Part shown: positions 41,729-51,061 of the stretch, one piece after another
Layout of the letters: each line of letters opens with the position of its first letter
Numbering within the stretch: the first letter of the stretch is position 1
Source of the DNA: an uncultured bacterium
GTDB taxonomy: Bacteria > Fidelibacterota > Marinisomatia > Marinisomatales > Marinisomataceae
Assembly: GCA_943788675.1 (NCBI GenBank)
Contig: CALSRE010000001.1
Coordinates: 659,573-723,572 of the forward strand
Direction: 5' to 3'
DNA: 64,000 nt
The notes under the pieces: model-generated
What the model was told of the DNA's origin: nothing
Database searches by the model: none
What the model saw: the letters and a program-made list of their open reading frames with translations, nothing else
Position numbers and translations under genes: made by a program

Positions 41729-42042
41729 TGTTTGGAAATATGAAAGAAATGCTAAAGCAGGCTCAAAATATGAAGTCTCAAATGAAAAAGATAAAAAAAG
41801 AACTTGAAACAATTGAAGTAGAAGGTATCTCTGCTAATGGAGCATGTCGCGTTACAATGACAGCAGATATGAAAACAAAAGAAGTTAGGATTGATGAAAC
41901 TCTTTTAAGTAGTGAGGCTCATGTTATAGAGAATGCTATTAAAGTAGCTGTAAATGATGCCTTGGAAGATGCGAAAGACACTTCAGCTAAAAAACTTAAA
42001 GCAGTAACCGGCGGATTAACTGATGGATTACCAGGTTTTTAA
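41728..42042 (+). CDS. ybaB: YbaB/EbfC nucleoid-associated protein
   Basis: MFGNMKEMLKQAQNMKSQMKKI; between dnaX and recR. Confidence 0.95.
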   Translation: MFGNMKEMLKQAQNMKSQMKKIKKELETIEVEGISANGACRVTMTADMKTKEVRIDETLLSSEAHVIENAIKVAVNDALEDAKDTSAKKLKAVTGGLTDGLPGF

Positions 42043-42641
42043 TGGCTAATGCACCAAAATATATTGAAGAGTTAGTAGAGGCGTTTACCAAGTTTCCTGG
42101 AATAGGAAGAAAGGGCGCTGAAAGAATTGCTTACTTTATTGTTAAATCAGAGAAATCTTTTAGTAAAAACCTAATTGAAGCAATGACTGATGTTAATGAA
42201 AAGCTTGAAATTGACCCAACCAGTGGAATGGTTTTTTTAAAAGGAGAAGAGTCTACGTTCAGCGATGAAAACAGAAATTCAGAATTTTTGTGCATTGTTG
42301 AGAATATGGAAGATGCTATTAAAATTGAGAATACAAATAGTTTTGATGGGCTTTATCATGTGCTCGGTGGATCAATATCTCCATTAGACGGCATTGGACC
42401 ATCAGATCTTTCTTTTGATAAGCTTTTAGAAAGAATCAACCCAGAATTGAAAGAAATCATTATTGCGACTAACCCAAGTACTTCTGGAAATGCAACAGCT
42501 TTATATCTTGAAAAAATCCTTAAAGACAAAAAGTTAAAAATTTCACGTCTTGCAGTTGGATTGCCAGTTGGTAGTAATTTAGAATATATTGACGATAAAA
42601 CCATATCAACGGCTATCGCTGGAAGGGTCAAATTAAATTGA
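42042..42641 (+). CDS. recR: Recombination protein RecR, lacking C4 zinc finger
   Basis: FPGIGRKGAERIAY; FLCIVENMEDA; LYHVLGGSISPLDGIGP; NPSTSGNATALYL. Confidence 0.95.
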   Translation: MANAPKYIEELVEAFTKFPGIGRKGAERIAYFIVKSEKSFSKNLIEAMTDVNEKLEIDPTSGMVFLKGEESTFSDENRNSEFLCIVENMEDAIKIENTNSFDGLYHVLGGSISPLDGIGPSDLSFDKLLERINPELKEIIIATNPSTSGNATALYLEKILKDKKLKISRLAVGLPVGSNLEYIDDKTISTAIAGRVKLN

Positions 42642-43143
42642 AGCTCTTTCTTAATTTTTTAACTTACTCTAGAATAGTATTAACTCCATTAATTATTTAT
42701 CTAATTCTTAATGATAGTTTTTTACTTGCCGGTCTTATTTTTGGATATTGCAGTATAAGTGATGTTGCAGACGGTAAAATTGCCAGGAAATTTAAATTAG
42801 TTTCGGAGCATGGAAATTATATGGATCCTTTAGCTGACAAAATACTAATGATTGGAACATTGTCTGCTCTGCTCTTTTTAAAATATTATTCCATTATGGG
42901 CATTTTCTGTTATTGTCGGAAGAGATGTTGTTATAACATTTTATAGAAACTATTTATTAGCAAAAAATAAACCCTTACAAACCTCACAATACGGAAAGTT
43001 TAAAACAGTATTTCAACATATTATGGTCTTAATAATTCTTATTTTCTAGTCCAGCGCAAAGCTTAATAGAAATTATAGTAGCTATAAACGCATTTTATGC
43101 CGTTTCAACTGGAATACATTACTTTGTTAAAAATGGATTTTAG
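42638..43143 (+). CDS. pgsA: CDP-diacylglycerol-glycerol-3-phosphate 3-phosphatidyltransferase, disrupted by two apparent frameshifts
   Basis: CDP-alcohol motif DVADGKIARKFKLVSEHGNYMDPLADK; continuation WAFSVIVGRDVVITFYRNYLLAK... then PAQSLIEIIVAINAFYAVSTGIHYF in other frames. Confidence 0.88.
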
Positions 43144-43652
43144 TAAAGGTTTCAATATTCAACTAGCAACTCTGTTTGGGTTAGGTAGATTACCTGGCGG
43201 TGGTACATGGGCATCATTGTTAGTACTGCTAATTGCTTTGTATGAACAAAATGTTGAAACAGCATCATTTCCTAGCTTTTTTTACCCTAATAATTGGGCC
43301 TAGAGCATATAAAAAATTGACTGATGAATCAAAATCTGAAGATCCTAAAGAGTTTGTGTTAGATGAGGTTGTTGGAATGGGAATAGCCCTAGCTGGTGTA
43401 TACATATTATATAATGTTTTCGGTGAATTTGATTTCAATATTGTATTTCTTTCTGACATTGACGCACTTTTTATTTTAACATTTATCATCTTCCGTTTTT
43501 TTGATATATCCAAAATTGGACCTGTTGATTGGGTAGAAAATAATCAGAATGAAAAACCTTATAATAGGGTTATTGGAGATGATATCATGGCTTCGTTTTT
43601 AACTATATTTGTGATAGTAATAGTTCTAAGTATTAATTTATGGGTGTTATAA
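43133..43652 (+). CDS. pgpA: Phosphatidylglycerophosphatase A, one apparent frameshift
   Basis: GRLPGGGTWASLLVLL ... EFVLDEVVGMG ... FRFFDISKIGPVDWVE ... VIGDDIMAS. Confidence 0.88.
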
Positions 43653-44932
43653 AAATAGGAATTATAACAATTGGTAATGAGCTTTTGAGCGGTTTTACAT
43701 TAGATCGTAACGCGGCATGGATAGGGCAACAATTATTAGCAGCAGGTATGAAGGTTGATGTTCATCATACAATCTCAGATGATTTCGCTGATATTTATGA
43801 CACTCTTGAATATCAATGGAATGAATGGGAGTGTGATCATATTATTGTCACTGGAGGTTTAGGTCCAACCGTAGATGACATTACAGTTTCAGCATTTATT
43901 GCATACTTTGATGATACAGAAAAATTTGATAGAGATTATTGGGATAAATTATCAGAAAGATTTAAAAAATTAAATTTCAAAATGCCAAATCTTAATAAGA
44001 ATCAGGCTTTTAAAGTAAAAAAAGGAAATATGATTCCCAATAAAGTTGGTTCTGCTTAGAGGATTGCACTATACAAAAGAGCATGCATCTTTCTTTAAAG
44101 CGATTAAATCAATGGTTAAAAAAACACCAAAAGAAACAAATTTCTATGCCTTGCCAGGCGTTCCAAAAGAAATGAAGTCAATGTTTTCTAATTATGTACT
44201 TCCTGAAATAGAAAAAAACCAATAGAAATAAAGTAATTTGCAAAAGCATAAGAACAACTGGAGTTCCAGAATCTATTCTACAAGAAAAAATCACTGATTT
44301 GATTGAAAAAAATGAGAATAAATGCGATATAGCTTTTTTGCCTCACAGAATGCTTGGAGTTGATATAAGGCTTACTTCAAAGGATGATAAGCTGTTAGAT
44401 GTTTTGTTAGATCAAATTGTGGGAAGAGTTGGGAAGTATGTTTATGGTTTTGATAGCGATAAACTAGAAGAGGTTATTGCCAATTTATTTATTAAACACA
44501 ATCTTACAATTAGTACTGCAGAGTCTTGCACTGCCGGAATGCTCGCTGCAAGATTAACAGATGTAGCTGGAAGTTCCACTTATTTCAAGGGAGGAGCAGT
44601 ATGTTATAGTAATGAGTTAAAAATTAATGATGTTGGAATCAAAAAGGATTTAATTGATCGTTATGGAGCTGTTAGTGGAGGAAGTTGCCGGTGCATTAGC
44701 TAAAAATATTGCTCAAAAAAATAATACAGATATTGGAATTGGTATTACAGGAATTGCAGGACCCGATGGCGGAACAGAAAAAAAACCTGTTGGTTTAGTA
44801 TTTGTTGGAATATTTTATCCAAATAATTTATATATTAAGAAGTATAATTTAACACCCAACAGAAGCACCAATCGCGAGCTTACTGTTATATTGTGTCTTA
44901 ATGAAGTACGAAAAATTTTACAAAATTCATAA
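43640..44932 (+). CDS. cinA: CinA-like (competence/damage-inducible; NMN deamidase C-terminal), three apparent frameshifts
   Basis: IGIITIGNELLSG; VTGGLGPTVDD; STAESCTAGMLAARLTDVAGSS; GITGIAGPDGGTEKKPVG. Confidence 0.9.
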
Positions 44933-44953
44933 AAAGTTAAAGGATAGTCACAG

Positions 44954-45948
44954 ATGGCAACAAAAAAAGTAGATAAGGCGTTAGAAGCAGTTCAATTAGA
45001 TATTAAATAAAGAGTACGGAGAAGGTTCGATTATGAGATTAGGTGGTACTGCCACACTTGATGTTGAAGCAATCTCTACTGGATGTTTATCATTAGATAT
45101 GGCTCTTGGGGTAGGCGGTGTACCAAAAGGTAGAATTGTTGAAGTTTTTGGACCTGAATCATCAGGAAAAACAACATTAGCACTACATATTGTTGCTGAA
45201 TGTCAAAAAAAATGGCGGAAAGGCTGCATTTATTGATGCAGAGAACGCGCTAGATCCAGAGTATGCAAAGAATTTAGGTTGTAATGCAGATGATCTTTTA
45301 GTTTCGCAACCAGATTCAGGTGAGCAAGCATTAGATATTTTGCAAAAACTTTTGGAAACAGCAGCATTGGATGTTATTGTAATTGATTCAGTTGCAGCTT
45401 TAGTTCCAAAGCAGGAATTGGATGGTCAGATTGGAGATGTAACAGTTGGATTGCAAGCAAGATTAATGTCTCAAGCGCTAAGAAAGTTGTCCGGACCAAT
45501 TAACAAGTCAAGAACTTGTGTTGTATTCATCAATCAAATTAGAGAAAAAATTGGTGTTATGTTTGGAAGTCCAGAAACAACACCAGGTGGTAGAGCTTTA
45601 AAATTTTACTCTTCTGTTAGATTGGATATCAGAAGAATTGCAGCTATTAAAGAAGGTACAGATATGACTGGAAATCGTACTAGAGTTAAAGTTGTTAAGA
45701 ACAAGGTTGCTTCTCCATTCAAAATGACTGAATTTGATATTATGTATGGAAAAGGAATATCGTATGCAGGAGACTTACTTGACCTAGCGCTTCAGGGCGG
45801 AGTAGTTGAAAAAATGGGATCATGGTTTTCTTACAAAGGAGACAAGATTGCCCAAGGACGCGAAAAAGTTAAAACACTGCTTGATACAGATGATAAATTA
45901 ATGAAAAGCGTACTCTCTGATGTCAAAACTTATTTAGAATTAGCTTAA
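44954..45948 (+). CDS. recA: Recombinase RecA, two apparent frameshifts
   Basis: [57 protein letters not shown]. Confidence 0.96.
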
Positions 45949-45949
45949 A

Positions 45950-47134
45950 ATTAAAAGCTTAAAAATAGGCGACCAGATTGAAGTAGAAATTGGCCCCATA
46001 GCTCATGGTGGACATTTTATATCACGTCATAATGGACAAGTTGTCTTTGTCAGACATGCAATAACTGGTGAAAAAGCAGTTGTAAAAATTACATCCATTT
46101 CATCAAAATTAGCGCATGGCGATGCTATAAAAATCTTAAAAGAATCTAGCAATAGAATTAAACCTGCTTGCAACTATGCTACGCCTGATGGATGTGGAGG
46201 TTGTGATTTTCAGCATATTGAAATATCAGCTCAGCAAAAATTAAAATTAGAAGTTATCAAAGACCAATTTATGCGTATTGCAAAGATTAAGGTAGATCCT
46301 AAAATAGTCAGCTCTAAACCTAGTGATGGTTTGCGCTGGCGTACTCGTTTTGACTTTGCGGTATCAGAAAATGGTAAGGTTGGTTTGTATTCATCAAAAA
46401 CTAAAAAAGTTGTTGAAATTGATAAATGTTCAATTGCGCTCAACAAAATTAATAATTCAGATATTTTTAGTAAAAAATGGAACGGAAGTGATCGTGTTAG
46501 GGTTGCGGTTTCTAGTTCTGATCAGTTAAATATATCTAGAGGAAAAAAGACTATAGCTGGTCCAAAAAAAATCCGTGAAGTTGTTGGAAGTAATTTTTAT
46601 GATATTTCCCCTCAATCATTCTGGCAAAGCCATACGCAGGCACCATCAATATTAAGTGATTTAGTCGTTGATTTTATGAAACTAAAGCCTGGTGACATAG
46701 TATGCGACCTTTATGGTGGAGTTGGACTGTTTACTATGCCTATTTCAAAAAAAATTGGTAATGATGGCCATGTTCACTTAGTTGAGCTTAGTAGTCATTC
46801 CGTGCGCGATGCATATAAAATATTCAAAGACTATACTAATGTTTCTATTCATCGTGGTAGTGTAGATAGAAAACTTCCAAAGATTAATAATATAGATATT
46901 ATTGTTTTAGATCCGCCTAGAACTGGAGCTGGCAAGGAAGTAATAAATCAAATTATTTCTAAGAAGCCAAGAGCGGTTGTATATATTTCATGCGATCCGG
47001 CATCTCTTGCTAGAGATGCAAAGTATCTGAAAGATTCTGATTATGAGTTAGATAAAATTAATGCTATTGATTTATTTCCAATGACGCATCATATTGAATC
47101 TATTGTTAGGTTTATTCCAAAGAAAAAGAATTAA
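45950..47134 (+). CDS. 23S rRNA (uracil-5-)-methyltransferase, RlmD/RumA-TrmA family; non-canonical start inferred
   Basis: TRAM-like IGDQIEVEIGPIAHGGHFISR; Fe-S CNYATPDGCGGC; DLYGGVGLFTMP; DPPRTGAGKEV; ISCDPASLARD. Confidence 0.85.
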   Translation: MKSLKIGDQIEVEIGPIAHGGHFISRHNGQVVFVRHAITGEKAVVKITSISSKLAHGDAIKILKESSNRIKPACNYATPDGCGGCDFQHIEISAQQKLKLEVIKDQFMRIAKIKVDPKIVSSKPSDGLRWRTRFDFAVSENGKVGLYSSKTKKVVEIDKCSIALNKINNSDIFSKKWNGSDRVRVAVSSSDQLNISRGKKTIAGPKKIREVVGSNFYDISPQSFWQSHTQAPSILSDLVVDFMKLKPGDIVCDLYGGVGLFTMPISKKIGNDGHVHLVELSSHSVRDAYKIFKDYTNVSIHRGSVDRKLPKINNIDIIVLDPPRTGAGKEVINQIISKKPRAVVYISCDPASLARDAKYLKDSDYELDKINAIDLFPMTHHIESIVRFIPKKKN

Positions 47135-48705
47135 TATTTTTCAAAATATTCGTTAGATAAGTTTTTTAACTTACTACTTAACAAAATAATAGCGAGAAGA
47201 TTTGGAAAAGTCATAAATCCTAAGGCAGCATCTCCAAAAATCCATACTGGTTCAAGTAGTAAGGTAGAGCCTACAAATACCATAAACACATAAACATATC
47301 TGTAATATTTAATAGCATCAGAGCCAAATAGATAATCGGTAGCTCTTTCACCGTAAAAAGACCAACTAATTGCTGTTGATATAGCAAATAAAACAACCGC
47401 AAGCGTTACAATTTTATCTCCAAATGGAACCCCTTGAGCGAATGCATGACTTGTTAAAACACTACTGTTCATCCACATATCTTCAGAAATTGAAGGATCA
47501 ATTCTTGTTGCATAAAATTCTGTTAAATGCCATGAATCGGTAACCATAATTACTAATCCGGTAAGCGTACAAATGATGATTGTATCTATATATGGCTCTA
47601 AGAGTGCTACAACACCTTCTCTAACAGAATATTTAGTTTTAGCCGTTGAATGGGCTATAGCTGCAGACCCTTGACCAGCTTCACTTGAAAACAACCCTCG
47701 TTTAACTCCCATCATCATTGTATTTAAAAAAGCAATTACAGCACCGGCGCCAATACCAGACATTTGCGCAGGTGGGTTAAATGCCATTGAGAAAATTGTA
47801 TTAAAAGATGAACCTACTTTTTCAAAGTTGTTTAAAACAATAAACAAAGCAGTGAAAACATAAATTGTTGCCATAATAGGAACAAGATACCCGGTAACAT
47901 TACCAATACGTTTTATACCACCAAGAATAACAGAACCAACTATAAAAGCAAGAATAATACCTAAAATAATCTGAAGTAACGAAGGTTCAAGAATGCCAGG
48001 AATTATAACAGATTTAGCCATAATTGGATGAGTTGAACCTAAAACTGGTAAGAATTGACTATATAGCTGATCGGTTAGTGTAAAAGACTGGATGGCATTT
48101 CCAGTAAAGAAAGAGCAAATAACAGCAAATGCAGCAAATGTAACTGCTAGCCATCTCCATTGAGGTCCAAGACCGTTTTCAATGGTGTACATAGGGCCAC
48201 CAGCTGTATTTCCAAACTTGTCTGTTTCTCTGTATTGAAGCGCAAGTGTACATTCAGAGTATTTAAGGGCGGTACCAAAAAATGCTGTTATCCACATCCA
48301 AAATAGAGCACCAGGTCCACCATAATAAATTGCAATTGCAACACCTGCAATGTTTCCTATACCAACAGTAGCAGCAAGGGCGGTTGATAAAGCTTTAAAA
48401 TGGTTTAAGTCACCTTCATCTTCAACATCATCATAATCTCCACGAGTAACCCTTATTCCATGCAAAACATGTTTTAGTTGAGGGAAGCCTAATTTAAATG
48501 TCATATATACTCCAGTACCTAGCAATGCAATTACCATAAGAGGAATGCTTGCTAAAGGAAAAGAGTTTTTAAATTCATCCGAAAGAAGATTGCTGGGAAA
48601 AGACCATACTTTATCGTAGAACTCAACTCCAATACCTGGAGAGAGAAGCAAAATACCAATGATTGCAAATACTAAAAGTGTATACTTTTGTTTTGACATG
48701 AACAC
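47131..48705 (-). CDS. AGCS-family sodium:alanine/glycine symporter
   Basis: ATVGIGNIAGVAIAIYYGGPGALFWMW; GLFSSEAGQGSAAIAHSTAKT. Confidence 0.95.
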   Translation of the reverse strand: MFMSKQKYTLLVFAIIGILLLSPGIGVEFYDKVWSFPSNLLSDEFKNSFPLASIPLMVIALLGTGVYMTFKLGFPQLKHVLHGIRVTRGDYDDVEDEGDLNHFKALSTALAATVGIGNIAGVAIAIYYGGPGALFWMWITAFFGTALKYSECTLALQYRETDKFGNTAGGPMYTIENGLGPQWRWLAVTFAAFAVICSFFTGNAIQSFTLTDQLYSQFLPVLGSTHPIMAKSVIIPGILEPSLLQIILGIILAFIVGSVILGGIKRIGNVTGYLVPIMATIYVFTALFIVLNNFEKVGSSFNTIFSMAFNPPAQMSGIGAGAVIAFLNTMMMGVKRGLFSSEAGQGSAAIAHSTAKTKYSVREGVVALLEPYIDTIIICTLTGLVIMVTDSWHLTEFYATRIDPSISEDMWMNSSVLTSHAFAQGVPFGDKIVTLAVVLFAISTAISWSFYGERATDYLFGSDAIKYYRYVYVFMVFVGSTLLLEPVWIFGDAALGFMTFPNLLAIILLSSKLKNLSNEYFEKY

Positions 48706-48760
48706 ATATTAATTAATTTTTTAAAAGATGTACATTGATTTTTTATTATTAATTTAAAAA

Positions 48761-49327
48761 ATGATAATTGCAGGTGTAGATGAAGTGGGAAGAGGTTGTT
48801 TAGCCGGACCTGTCGTTGCTGCTGCAGTAATTATAGACAAACCTATTAATGCTCTTAATGATTCAAAAAAATTATCTAAAAAAAAGAGAGAAAAGTTATT
48901 TTTTGAAATAATGAACAATTCTCTATCTGTGGGGATTGGAATCAAATGGAACGATCATATTGATTCTTATAATATTAAGATTTCAACTGAAGCTGCAATG
49001 ATAGATGCTATTAAAGCTTTAAATGTAAAACCAGATAAAGTCCTAGTTGATGGTTTTCCTTTACAAATCGATATTGTTAATGAAGGAATTATTAAGGGCG
49101 ATCAAAAGTTTGAAGAAATTATGGCTGCATCAATAATTGCAAAAGTAACAAGAGATGAATTAATGCGCTCGTTTCACTATATTTACCCTGAGTATGACTT
49201 TATATCAAATAGTGGATATGGAACAAAAAAACATTTAATTGCGTTAGAGAAGCACTCTTATACACCAATACATAGAAAGACATTTAAGCCAATATCAACA
49301 ATAATAAGAAATGAACAAAATAATTAA
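48761..49327 (+). CDS. rnhB: Ribonuclease HII
   Basis: IAGVDEVGRGCLAGPVVAAAVI; LNDSKKLSKKKRE; SIIAKVTRDELM. Confidence 0.97.
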   Translation: MIIAGVDEVGRGCLAGPVVAAAVIIDKPINALNDSKKLSKKKREKLFFEIMNNSLSVGIGIKWNDHIDSYNIKISTEAAMIDAIKALNVKPDKVLVDGFPLQIDIVNEGIIKGDQKFEEIMAASIIAKVTRDELMRSFHYIYPEYDFISNSGYGTKKHLIALEKHSYTPIHRKTFKPISTIIRNEQNN

Positions 49328-50282
49328 AGAATTTAAATCGCTCTTGTATCTAATTATTATTGTACTTTTTTTGAAAGAAACAGTAGTTGAGCTTTATATT
49401 GTTCCGACCAGCAGTATGGAAAGAAATATTTTAAGAGGTGATATGTTGGTAGGAAGTAGATATATCTATGGGATGAAAGTTCCTCAAAAAATTTGGGTAC
49501 CTTTTACGGCAATTAGTATTCCAACATTTCTCCCAGATTACCGTTTTCCTGCTTTTAAAAGCGTCGAAAGAGGAGACGTTGTAGTTTTTGAATATCCAAG
49601 AGATAATGTTTATAAGTACGTAAAAAGATGTATTGGTTTACCTGGCGACACTATTGAGATTGAAAATAGAGTTATTTTCGTAAATAATCAGGAGTATGAA
49701 TTGCCTAATGGAGGTCAATTTCTTTCAAATGAACCTTTGTCAAAGTCATATGTTGATGATAACATGTTCCTTAATAATGGTAATAAGGATAACATGAAAA
49801 AATTTACTATTCCAAAGAAAGGTGATTCATTTGTGATTGATGAAAATATGAACTGGGAATTGATTATTCCCTTATTGCTTTTTGAGGGTAATAAAGTTGA
49901 GCTTGTTTTCAATGATCAAAAGTTAACATTTACAAACGAAGATCCTTATGATTTATTTAGAAGAACTGGAGACAGAAATGTTTTTAATAATTATGCTCCA
50001 AATCCAAATGCAACATTAATAAATCCTTGGTCTGGTCTAAAAAAAGAGTTTATGAAATATCTAGTAATTAATGATACATCAATTGAAAATATTGATAGTT
50101 ATAAACTTCAACAAGATTACTTTTGGATGATGGGAGACAATAGGGATAACAGCGAGGATTCAAGATTTTGGGGATTTGTTCCAATGAGTCATATTCTTGG
50201 ACAACCAGTTATAACCTGGCTTTCAATTGATCTGGATAGCTATCTTCCTAGGCTAACAAGAATTGGAAATATTCCTAAATAA
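49311..50282 (+). CDS. lepB: Signal peptidase I (with insertion)
   Basis: IVPTSSMERNILRGD; VKRCIGLPGDTIEI; MMGDNRDNSEDSRFWGFV. Confidence 0.94.
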   Translation: MNKIIKEFKSLLYLIIIVLFLKETVVELYIVPTSSMERNILRGDMLVGSRYIYGMKVPQKIWVPFTAISIPTFLPDYRFPAFKSVERGDVVVFEYPRDNVYKYVKRCIGLPGDTIEIENRVIFVNNQEYELPNGGQFLSNEPLSKSYVDDNMFLNNGNKDNMKKFTIPKKGDSFVIDENMNWELIIPLLLFEGNKVELVFNDQKLTFTNEDPYDLFRRTGDRNVFNNYAPNPNATLINPWSGLKKEFMKYLVINDTSIENIDSYKLQQDYFWMMGDNRDNSEDSRFWGFVPMSHILGQPVITWLSIDLDSYLPRLTRIGNIPK

Positions 50283-50357
50283 AAAAAATGTTTTCATATT
50301 GATTTTCATTCACTAGTTTTAGTGAACTTAAGAAAAAACAATTGAGGTATTATAAAT

Positions 50358-50834
50358 ATGTTATCTAGTACAGAAAAAATTTTAAGTGTTATAGTTCTTG
50401 TCTTAACATTGGCTGTAGGGTTTTCTTTAATGCAGTACAATTCAGCAATGGATGAAATGTCAGTGTTGAGAGGTGAACAAGTTGAGCACGTTGATATGGT
50501 TAACAAAGAATTTAAACAGCGAGTAAAAGCTGTTGAATTAGAAAATATAGGCCAAGGTAAAGAAATTAAAAGAGGGCAAGATATGATTCTTGCAAATACA
50601 AAATTAATCTATACTAAAGCTGATTCTTTAGGAAGTTTGATTGACGATTTAGCCTATGAAATCAAAAGAGTTGATAGAGATCTTTCAAAGAAAATTAAAA
50701 ATGTTCAAAAAGACCTTGAAGGTTTAGAAGATAATTTTGATTCAGAAAAACGCAGAACTAGAAGAGATTTGTCGGATATCAAAAAACAGTTAAAGAAGCT
50801 TAACGATTCAGTGTTTCCTCCTGAAGAAGAATAA
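50358..50834 (+). CDS. Membrane-anchored coiled-coil hypothetical protein
   Basis: N-terminal TM ILSVIVLVLTLAVGFSL then charged heptad-rich region. Confidence 0.75.
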   Translation: MLSSTEKILSVIVLVLTLAVGFSLMQYNSAMDEMSVLRGEQVEHVDMVNKEFKQRVKAVELENIGQGKEIKRGQDMILANTKLIYTKADSLGSLIDDLAYEIKRVDRDLSKKIKNVQKDLEGLEDNFDSEKRRTRRDLSDIKKQLKKLNDSVFPPEEE

Positions 50835-50852
50835 ATTTTTTATTCAATAATT

Positions 50853-50882
50853 AAAAAAGGGCTATGTTAGCCCTTTTTTTTA
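50853..50882. terminator. Rho-independent terminator-like hairpin
   Basis: aaaaaagggctatgttagcccttttttt. Confidence 0.8.
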
Positions 50883-50891
50883 ATGAGAGAG

Positions 50892-50975
50892 TACCGAGAG
50901 TCGGGCTCGAACCGACATGAGATTGCTCTCACTGGTGTTTGAGACCAGCGCGTCTACCTATTCCGCCATCCCGGC
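50892..50975 (-). tRNA. tRNA-Leu(CAA)
   Basis: Minus strand GCCGGGA/TCTCGGT acceptor, loop CTCAAAC, long variable arm. Confidence 0.92.
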
Positions 50976-51061
50976 AAAGATGTTGACAAATTTCAGATAA
51001 AGTATGTAGTTTGTCAATAACTAACATTATATATTGATCGTATAGACAAAAGGAGATAGAT

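Noticed and set aside
44954-45948. recA as a genuine pseudogene or programmed frameshift
   Set aside because: Both breaks are +1 in homopolymers within a cluster of identical error types; sequencing/assembly error is more parsimonious. Read evidence needed.
46323-46529. 68-aa alternative-frame ORF inside the rRNA methyltransferase
   Set aside because: The main frame has strong methyltransferase motifs throughout.
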